Source: Cytauxzoon felis
Lineage: Eukaryota > Apicomplexa > Aconoidasida > Piroplasmida > Theileriidae
Direction of reading: 5' to 3'
Length of the DNA: 25,314 bases
Assembly: GCA_020283715.1 (NCBI GenBank)
Contig: JAIQCW010000226.1
Span: 1 to 25,314, forward strand
The translations under genes were made by a program, and so were the position numbers. Below, one piece after another: positions 18,603-25,314 of the stretch. Every line of letters starts with the position of its first letter. Within the stretch, counting starts at the first letter, position 1. Under the pieces are notes generated by a model. That model saw only the letters and a list, made by a program, of their open reading frames with translations. It did not search any database and was not told the DNA's origin.

Positions 18603-19859
18603 TCATTTTAATCCATTTTCCTGATTAGTACTTTCATCTAATTGTCTAAATCTATTATAAAAGTCGTCTACAGAAACATATGAGAATTTCTTTCCATCCC
18701 TTATAATATACAAATACTTAAAGCCTTCAGATGTATTAACGTTCAAAACTAGAAGTTCTAAGCTTTTCATAAAATAATACACTTTGACACTATAACATCC
18801 ATAAACATCTTCTCCATCTCTTTTCCAAACAAGACGATCTTCATCAGTAATTTTGTAAATTACTGAATTACCGGTTACATTGATTATATGTGAAATGAAG
18901 CAATCCATGTCCTTTACTTTACCTTGTCCCTTGGTACCTGTAAAAGAACCCGTGACAATCAGATTATAGGCTACATCAACTTCTATTTTATTTTTCAAGA
19001 TCTCTATCATCCTCCTTGATCTTTCATCTAATTCTTTTAATCTATTATCAAATTCACTCTTTTTAATTGATGAATATCTTTTATGATCATCTCTATTATA
19101 ATATAATTCAAATGAGCCTCTATAGTCCTTTATAGTTAAAATTAACAACTCTGGTGTGTCTTCCAAATAATACACCTTCATTTCATAGCATCCTAAAAAT
19201 CCCTCTTCATTCCTCAAATTCCAAATTAGATTAGTACCATAGTTAACTTTACCAATTACAACTTTATCATTAACATAATAAAGCCTTGTATATATACAAC
19301 CCTCATTGGAAGCTTCTACAAAAATATCACTAGAAATGGTACTCTCTTTAGATACATCAATATCAATTTTCCTTTTAGAAAGTTCCATATTCTTGAAGTA
19401 TTCTCTTAATTCATTTTCTCTACATATTTGTTCTCCACTCTTCATTTTATGAACAAGATGATTATAAAATTCTAAACATGATCTTCTCCATCCCTCAGGG
19501 AAAAGGAAATAATTAGCTACTTCTGTACCACGACATAATCCAAGTGAGAAGTGTAAAGTTGCCAATATAACTTCATTATCATTAATGTTTGAATACAAAG
19601 CTTCCAAGTACGTTAACTTGTCATGTTTCATTGGTTCATAGACAAGTTTGTTCCCATCTGTAATTAGACGTACTCTGTATCCTTTTTTAGGCTTAATTAT
19701 GTATACTAGCATGCTACCTTCTTCTTTAGCAGTAACTATAAATTTATCAGTACCAACTTTAGTATTGACATCCAAGTCTACAATTTTATCATCTCCACCT
19801 CCACCTGATATAGATGTGTAATTACACAATGCGATGATAATGAATGGAAGGATATACAT
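18603..19859 (-). CDS. Secreted FAINT/DUF529-type protein
   Basis: Single exon, 418 residues, ATG at 19859. Residues 1 to about 18 form a hydrophobic signal peptide. It is followed by a Gly-rich spacer and then three related segments (about 28-140, 165-285 and 300-410). Each begins with a DLDV/DIDV/EVDV strand, has a V-x-Y-K/Y-Y core with an IW or VW pair and a KVYY strand, and ends in an LKELDE/RQLDE-type helix. This matches the FAINT (frequently associated in Theileria) domain, found in secreted and often host-cell-directed piroplasm proteins. No transmembrane helix or GPI signal is evident at the C-terminus. There is no repeat insertion inside, but a repeat cluster starts about 40 bases past the stop. 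The FAINT assignment rests on pattern; an EMA/p32-type merozoite antigen is the main alternative. Confidence 0.7.
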   Translation of the reverse strand: MYILPFIIIALCNYTSISGGGGDDKIVDLDVNTKVGTDKFIVTAKEEGSMLVYIIKPKKGYRVRLITDGNKLVYEPMKHDKLTYLEALYSNINDNEVILATLHFSLGLCRGTEVANYFLFPEGWRRSCLEFYNHLVHKMKSGEQICRENELREYFKNMELSKRKIDIDVSKESTISSDIFVEASNEGCIYTRLYYVNDKVVIGKVNYGTNLIWNLRNEEGFLGCYEMKVYYLEDTPELLILTIKDYRGSFELYYNRDDHKRYSSIKKSEFDNRLKELDERSRRMIEILKNKIEVDVAYNLIVTGSFTGTKGQGKVKDMDCFISHIINVTGNSVIYKITDEDRLVWKRDGEDVYGCYSVKVYYFMKSLELLVLNVNTSEGFKYLYIIRDGKKFSYVSVDDFYNRFRQLDESTNQENGLK

Positions 19860-20639
19860 TCTTGAAGTGATGCGATATAAATTTAATTGATGAGTATATT
19901 AGGTGATAATAATGCAAGAAATTATCCATGAATTACAAACAATGGGTCTATAACAATACACATTTACATAATACACAAATTAACTAATGTACAACAACTA
20001 TATACAACTTGCGATATTTATTACTACAAAAATAACTTATATTATACAATACAACATCTTTAAACAATAGCATTCATGTACCAACATTCAAGGAACTTGC
20101 AAAATGGGGTAAAATAATGAAGTGGGGTGAAACGATGTTTTATTTTAATTAAATGATGTATTAAAACTGGAAGGAAAGTGAAAATATCTATACAAATGTT
20201 AGGATGTTACCTTATTTCCTTGTCATATACATTTGATATATTAGATTATAATATAATTTATATGTGTCTATCATAACCATCCTTATTACATGGAGTTGAA
20301 TATCATACGATCTGCAGTATATTCATCAATTATATTACTACCATTTTTATAATTATTATTTGTATAATATTTTTATGTATAGAATTATTAGCATTCATAT
20401 ACTTTTCACATGCATTATTATTGTTGTTATATTTTAGGTGACCTTATGTGAGGAACTTGGTCATCTGACACCACTTAGGTCAAGATAAGATATATTAAAC
20501 TGTCTCATTATATAATTGTCAATATAATAATAAATTAAATAAATATATGGGTGTACCCCATAAATTTTATTGTAATTATGGGGAAATATTGGAAAGCGTG
20601 TTGTTGAACGATATAAATACCTATTCTAATAATTATAGC
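19860..20639. other. AT-rich intergenic region
   Basis: It separates two same-strand genes and contains no repeat module. A tiny plus-strand frame at about 20291 has a hydrophobic, signal-like start, and a T-rich acceptor-like tract ends near 20437. Together these could be a remnant of a secreted-protein gene, but it is not supportable. The upstream part must hold the promoter of the 18603 gene. Confidence 0.45.
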
Positions 20640-21958
20640 TTAGATAGATATTTTTATAACATAGTGATGCATAAAGAATATACCTTGCCTTGTTAATTTA
20701 CCTGTAATCAAGTTTTGAGCTTGACCGCTAATACCAGGAGTACTACCATTTGGATCTCCTCTCACGACGCTAGTTAGTTCCCATTTCTTAGCTGTATGAT
20801 ACCATTTATCATTAGTATTCACTTTAACGTATATTAATAATGGTCTCTCGATTACAGGTTGACCACTGTCCTCCTTATAATATACCCATAATTTATCTGT
20901 ATTACTAATACTTACACTTCCAGGTAATCCCTTAAGTTCATTGCCATTATGCTTAAATTTGACGTTAATTGAACTAGCATTACTACTGCTATGTTTATAT
21001 GCTACATATCCTGTAGGTACATTAGGATCGGTATTAGTTTTCTTCTCAACGGTAATTTGTGTGGTGCCTCCCGAACCCGTGGTATAACTACTACCACTTG
21101 TTCCTTCAGTATCTGTCTTCTCTATATGAATTACATTATGTCCATTCGCCCAATCATTGAGTTCATCGAGATGCATTAAAAATGTGTGATTATTATTATC
21201 AGGAGCTCCATCAATACCACCTTCTAAAGACCATTGATTATCACTATCCTGTGCAGGATTCGTTTTCTTGTAATAATCGTATCCACTTTGTTTAACAACA
21301 CATATAAACAACGGTTTAGTGTTATCTTCACCATAATATACGTGAACATATTTGACATCATTTGCAGTAATATTACTACCACCACTTTGAAGAGCCTGAT
21401 TTCCCTTTTTAAGATTAGCACTTTTCATTTTCTGCTTATTCGTCAAATGATGAGAGTATCTCGTAAAGCCTCCCTTGGGATTTCCCGAAAATTCCAAGAC
21501 TGTAACCTGTTCACCGCCAGCACCACTTGTATAATCCTTCTTCTGTTCAATATTTATGTCAACAGCAGTAGCATGCTCTCCAGAAATTGTAGGTAATTCT
21601 GGTGGTTTAGGTGGTGGTTTCATTTGCATCACTTCGTTCCATACCATAACGAAAATTCAACCCTCTTACAATTGGTTATCACGGCATCCTCTTTTGTACC
21701 GGACTTTTTATAACCGCCACCTAAAACTAACCACGCTGAATCATCAGGATTAGTATCATTCCAACCTTCAGCTAGGTCCAGAAGATTATATAAACCTTTG
21801 ATAAATGTACAAATAATGAAGCATGTAAGAAAAATTGCAACCTTATGACGTAATCTACTCCCATAATCAGGTGCCGTATTAAGATCAATATCACTAGATT
21901 GTTTAAATCCAGTATTTTGTGGACGTACTGGTCTATTAAATTCCCAATCATTATCCAT
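20640..21958 (-). CDS. Surface-type multigene-family protein with N-terminal membrane segment
   Basis: Exon 1 is 21958-21670. A 38-nt GTAAGA...GAAG intron (21669-21632) joins it in phase to exon 2 (21631-20640). The overlapping frames at 21629-21647 are therefore splicing, not a frameshift. The N-terminus is hydrophilic (RPVRPQNTG) and followed by one hydrophobic helix at residues about 42-58, suggesting a type II or signal-anchor topology. A Pro-rich linker (PPPKPPEL) leads to two modules with signatures YVHVYY...KPLFICV and LWVYY...RPLLIYV. Similar modules occur at 343-2205 and 6350-7018. The C-terminus may be wrong: a GTATAT donor just before the stop could lead to another short exon. The site of action is inferred to be the parasite surface or a secretory compartment. 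Confidence 0.72.
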
Positions 21959-21984
21959 CTTAATGTATCTCTATATCCATTTAT

Positions 21985-22135
21985 TCGACTTGTACCGAGA
22001 TCATTCCACTCTAGGTCTAATCCACCTCTCTTCGTCCTGCACCTGAGGTCTTTCCACTCGCCGTGGTGGCCTTCTCTATTTACTTCCCCCTCCGCTTCCC
22101 TGAGATCGCTTCCAGGTTCCACTCGAGGTCCAACT
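21985..22135 (-). repeat. Intergenic modular palindromic repeat, half B
   Basis: It shows the CACCTGAGGTC hinge, the CCACTCGCCGTGGTGG cassette, the TTCTCTATTTACTTCCCCCT spacer, a CTGAGATCG second-hairpin variant and the CCACTCGAGGTCC hinge. It lies close upstream of the start of the 20640 gene. Confidence 0.85.
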
Positions 22136-22484
22136 AATAATCTATTCATTAATTGAATTATAATCGCATAATTATCTTCCCTCAATCATTTACAACTCAT
22201 GTATAATATTATAATAATTTATAGAAGTTAGTTAAGTTAGTATTATTATTAGTATAATATAGTTACTATAATGGCTTCAGTTCATGTTAGTAATTATATA
22301 GTATATATCTTATTATAATTATTTATATAATTACGTATATATCATCATACAACTATATATCATCCTTCAATTGTATTAATATAGTATTATATGTTATATT
22401 AAGAGAGATATCATCAATAGACAATAAAAATGTAGTGAAAATGGTGTTTATTACCCCCGATAATTCTGGGGTATATTAGGTGTA

Positions 22485-22625
22485 TTGATTAGACCTCGAG
22501 TGGAACCCGAAGCTGATCTCAGGGAAGCGAAGGGGGAGGTAAATAGAAGAGCTGTCTGCAAGACGAAGAGAGGTGGACTAGAGGTAAGAGGATTGGACCT
22601 CAGGTGGAGGACCTCGATTGGATAG
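22485..22625 (+). repeat. Intergenic modular palindromic repeat, half B
   Basis: It begins AGACCTCGAGTGGAACCCG, then has CTGATCTCAG, the GGGGGAGGTAAATAGAAGAG spacer and GTCTGCAAGAC. It closes with GGACCTCAGGTGG near 22597-22609. Confidence 0.87.
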
Positions 22626-22712
22626 GTCTTCGATATATAAATTACAGTAGATATATATAATATGGGTGTATGTTTTATGTATTCATTTGTATAATATAGA
22701 GTAGTAATTAGA

Positions 22713-25314
22713 TTAAGGGTTTGTTACAGTGATATTAAGATTGAATTTATGATAGAGTAATTTAGCTTTATTAATTAATTGATTATTGAAATTATATAAT
22801 GTTTTTATAAATATTTTATTATTTATTGTATTATATGATATAAAATCATTATATAAAGTATTAAATAATAAATTTCTTGTATTTATATTAATAATATCTA
22901 ATGTATTATTAATTGTTGTTACATTTTTATAATCTATTAATTGATTTTGTAAATATAATGTATTACTTAATCTTACACTAAATAATATTATCTTCTCTAT
23001 ACAATTTTCCATTATTATTATCAATTTATCCATTAATATAAATGATGGAATATGGGGTAAAATAACACTATAATTTTTATCATTTTGTAATATATTTTTA
23101 TAATTTGTATTAATATCTAATAATAATTTCTTCTTATCATTATTATTATAAGTAAATTTAAATCTAGATGATTTCATATCATTAATTAATTTCATTAATA
23201 ATATACCAATCTCAATTATATTATTCTCAATCAATAATAATAATTCCAATGTTACATCATTATTAATATCATCATCAATGTCCATCAATAATATTTCCTC
23301 ATCCATATCATAACCAGATTTACATCCTATATACTCTATTCCATTCACATTTCCACCTGTGGACATCCTGCCGTCAGCTCTACCTGATGTCTTTCTCTTG
23401 TCTTGCAGACGGCTTCCTCTATTTAGTTGTCCCTTCGCTTCCCTGAGATCAGCTACGGGTTTTCCACCAGAGGTTACAGTACGACTCTCGTTGCCACTGC
23501 CGTGGTGGCTTATCTCATTTACCTCACCTCGACTCCCATAGATCGTCTCGGATTCCACTTGAGGTCCAATCCAACTCTTCATTCCACTCGCCGTGGTGGC
23601 CTCTCTATTTACCTCACCTCGACTCCCATAGATCGTCTCGGATATTTCGCCACGATCTCCGGGAGTGGCTATACCCATTTGGGATAGGTAATTGGAAGAG
23701 CTGACGGCAGGATGGACCTCAGGTGGAGAGCTCTCTGCAAGAGGAAAAGAGTTTGATCGACTTTCTGTATAAGTATCATCGGGTATGAAATCATTGGGTA
23801 GTATAGTGATGATATTTCGATTCATTTTATTTGAGCATGTAATGAGTTTATTTTTAGTGGGTGGTAAAATATCATTTAATTGACGTAGTAGATTATTTTG
23901 TAATAGGAAATCTAAATATAAATCAATACTAGATATAAATATATATAATAATCTTTGTTTATATATAGATATTATACCATTCTCATTATTATCCGATTCT
24001 ATCTCATTAATATCAATCGGCCTAATAAAATATGATATATTATTCAATCCATTCTGATATATCAATAATAAATTATTAAAATATCCATACTGTAATCGCA
24101 TCATTAATCCAATACTAAAATTTTCACTCGAAGTGATATCCTTACATCCATTCCACTCGCCTCCACTCGAGGTCCTTCTTTTCCACTCTCCGTGGCGGCC
24201 TCCACCCGAGGTTACATTCCTGCCGTCAGCTTCTCTATTTACTTCCCCCTCCGCTTCCCGTAGATCAGCTACGGGTAGTCCACTCGAGGTCCAATAACTA
24301 CTCTTCATTCCACTCGCCATTCCACCTGAGGTCGTCTTGCAGACAGCTTCCTTATTTACTTCCCCTCGACTCCCATAGATCGTCTCGGATAATCTACCTC
24401 CACTTGAGGTCCAATAACTACCATCACAACCTTCGCCACGATCTCTGGGAGTGGCATTACCCATTTGGGATAGGTAATTGGAACAGCTGTCTGCAAGACC
24501 AACGGTGGTTGTAACCTCAGGTGGAACGCCGAGTGGAAAACTGGTTGTATGACCTAGGGTAGAGGTAACCTCGGGTGTTGTGTCATGATAATAATTTTTC
24601 AATAATTTGAGATAGAGTATCATTTCTTCGATGTATGCGAGATTGGGTATGGTATTGGCGATGAATTTGATTCTAATGATGGTATGTTTGATAAATTTGA
24701 TATTATTGAAATGAATGAAGGATAATAATTTACAATGTAAAAGATGGAAATATGAACGTTGTATAAATTTAGAATTAATAATATAACAAGGATACCATTT
24801 ATAAATATTATCATTTAATAAATTAATAAATGAATTATTTAATAATTTATTATTATTTTTATTAATTAAATAATTATTAATAAATATATTTTTTGGATTT
24901 ATAATAAATAATGGTTGTAAATAATAATTTAAATATGAAAATCTATAAAATTTCATAATAATATTTATATTATTTAATAAATTTATATTATTAATATATA
25001 TTATATCAATAATATAATCAATACAACCATATATAATCTTTATTAACATATTCTTATTATTATAATCAATATATATACCATCTTCACTTATACATGATAT
25101 CATATACTCTATTGATATATCCATATCATTAAAATTTATATATAACATATCCAATATATCACATAACCAATCATCCAAACCCATAAATACTACACCCTCC
25201 ATACCTATACTCAATTTATTGTCTACATCTGAGGTCTTCCACTCGCCTCCACCTGAGGTTACAACCTTGTCTTTGTCTTGCAGACAGCCTCTTCCATTTA
25301 CTTCCCCCCTTCGC
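22713..25314 (-). CDS. Unidentified Asn/Ile-rich protein with two repeat insertions, 5'-incomplete
   Basis: The stop is at 22713-22715. The first internal ATG is at 25202, but the frame stays open to the window end through a further repeat module, so the true start is probably outside. Beyond the repeats the protein is dominated by Ile, Asn, Leu, Tyr and Lys in long amphipathic helices, with no signal peptide or clear membrane helix. I recognise no family; a helical scaffold or complex subunit is the most that can be said. Two large repeat clusters (24580-24120 and 23760-23345) are translated in frame and split the host sequence into three parts. Codon composition switches sharply at their edges. 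Confidence 0.6.
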   Translation of the reverse strand, partial: RRGEVNGRGCLQDKDKVVTSGGGEWKTSDVDNKLSIGMEGVVFMGLDDWLCDILDMLYINFNDMDISIEYMISCISEDGIYIDYNNKNMLIKIIYGCIDYIIDIIYINNINLLNNINIIMKFYRFSYLNYYLQPLFIINPKNIFINNYLINKNNNKLLNNSFINLLNDNIYKWYPCYIINSKFIQRSYFHLLHCKLLSFIHFNNIKFIKHTIIRIKFIANTIPNLAYIEEMILYLKLLKNYYHDTTPEVTSTLGHTTSFPLGVPPEVTTTVGLADSCSNYLSQMGNATPRDRGEGCDGSYWTSSGGRLSETIYGSRGEVNKEAVCKTTSGGMASGMKSSYWTSSGLPVADLREAEGEVNREADGRNVTSGGGRHGEWKRRTSSGGEWNGCKDITSSENFSIGLMMRLQYGYFNNLLLIYQNGLNNISYFIRPIDINEIESDNNENGIISIYKQRLLYIFISSIDLYLDFLLQNNLLRQLNDILPPTKNKLITCSNKMNRNIITILPNDFIPDDTYTESRSNSFPLAESSPPEVHPAVSSSNYLSQMGIATPGDRGEISETIYGSRGEVNREATTASGMKSWIGPQVESETIYGSRGEVNEISHHGSGNESRTVTSGGKPVADLREAKGQLNRGSRLQDKRKTSGRADGRMSTGGNVNGIEYIGCKSGYDMDEEILLMDIDDDINNDVTLELLLLIENNIIEIGILLMKLINDMKSSRFKFTYNNNDKKKLLLDINTNYKNILQNDKNYSVILPHIPSFILMDKLIIIMENCIEKIILFSVRLSNTLYLQNQLIDYKNVTTINNTLDIININTRNLLFNTLYNDFISYNTINNKIFIKTLYNFNNQLINKAKLLYHKFNLNITVTNP
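23345..23760 (-). repeat. Exonic modular palindromic repeat cluster (22713 gene, second)
   Basis: Half A (23760-23655) uses the CTGACGGCAG cassette and the palindrome CCCATTTGGG (23674-23683). Several half B units follow, two of the SETIYGSRGEVN type and one of the ADLREAKG type. All are in frame with the host. Confidence 0.9.
24120..24580 (-). repeat. Exonic modular palindromic repeat cluster (22713 gene, first)
   Basis: Half A (24580-24435) has GTCTTGCAGAC and the palindrome CCCATTTGGG (24460-24469). Half B units follow, one with CCCGTAGATCAGCTACGGG at 24257-24275. Extra CCACTCGAGGT hinges near 24172 and 24282 suggest nested or tandem insertion. Confidence 0.9.
25225..25314 (-). repeat. 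Modular palindromic repeat, half B, cut by the window end
   Basis: It has a CACCTGAGGTT hinge at 25250, the GTCTTGCAGAC cassette and the CTTCCATTTACTTCCCCCC spacer, then the window ends. The frame of the neighbouring gene is open through it. Confidence 0.82.

Larger units (their letters stand above)
21959..22712. other. Intergenic region with two repeat clusters
   Basis: It contains repeats at 21985-22135 and 22485-22625, with about 340 bases of very AT-rich sequence between them that holds no supportable gene. The first part must include the promoter of the 20640 gene. Confidence 0.5.

Noticed and set aside
20291..20480. Signal-peptide exon and second exon of a secreted protein on the plus strand
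   Set aside because: The hydrophobic start is only about 20 codons long, and the acceptor-like tract near 20437 leads to a frame of only 16 codons. This is too little to support a gene.
21629..21647. Frameshift between the two overlapping ORFs of the 20640-21958 gene
   Set aside because: A 38-nt GTAAGA...GAAG intron joins them in phase, so no frameshift is needed.
22190..22480. tRNA or structured RNA in the AT-rich gap
   Set aside because: No cloverleaf, A/B box or conserved stem was found; the sequence is near-simple AT.

Overview
The window looks like nuclear DNA from a piroplasm (Apicomplexa), most likely the Theileria equi-like lineage or a close relative. The evidence is AT-rich coding sequence, very short GT-AG introns (24-72 nt), a FAINT/DUF529-type secreted protein, and several copies of a surface-type multigene family whose modules end in a VYVYY...PLLICV-like signature that I associate with T. 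equi. Genus and species are inferred, not proven.

Layout. 343-2205 (+): 5'-incomplete multigene-family protein. 2207-8667 (-): a four-exon gene joining a zinc ribbon to a cyclin-like region, best read as an RNA polymerase I initiation factor of the TAF1B/Rrn7 type. Its 1.4-kb second intron holds a degraded same-strand family gene. 8672-9253 (-): unidentified 193-aa protein. 9558-11715 (+): unidentified basic protein with a reading-frame break. 11781-12873 (-): mitochondrial ribosomal protein bL12 in five exons. 13201-17300 (-): ORC5 in eight exons. 17372-18337: two weak short ORFs. 18603-19859 (-): secreted FAINT-type protein. 20640-21958 (-): second family protein with a membrane segment. 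22713 to the window end (-): long unidentified Asn/Ile-rich protein, 5'-incomplete. The exon chains of ORC5 (3267 nt), bL12m (630 nt) and TAF1B (4515 nt) were built by hand, and each keeps one open frame throughout.

The outstanding feature is a dispersed, GC-richer, modular palindromic repeat family present in about 20 clusters across the window. Each cluster is built from small hairpins separated by near-palindromic ACCTSAGGT hinges. Clusters lie in intergenic DNA, in introns, and inside the exons of at least four protein genes. All nine complete exonic clusters read in the same orientation and the same frame as their host, adding about 110-215 residues each of Gly/Ser/Thr/Glu/Arg-rich peptide to Asn/Ile-rich proteins. 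One small palindrome changes sequence from copy to copy while both arms change together, which suggests that nucleic-acid structure, not peptide sequence, is what is conserved. The family resembles in principle the Rickettsia palindromic elements that invade bacterial ORFs, but here it sits in a spliced eukaryotic genome.

The genes form no pathway. Three housekeeping functions (origin recognition, rRNA transcription, mitochondrial translation) are interleaved with antigen-type multigene-family members and saturated with the repeat. No rRNA, tRNA, CRISPR array or transposase was recognised.
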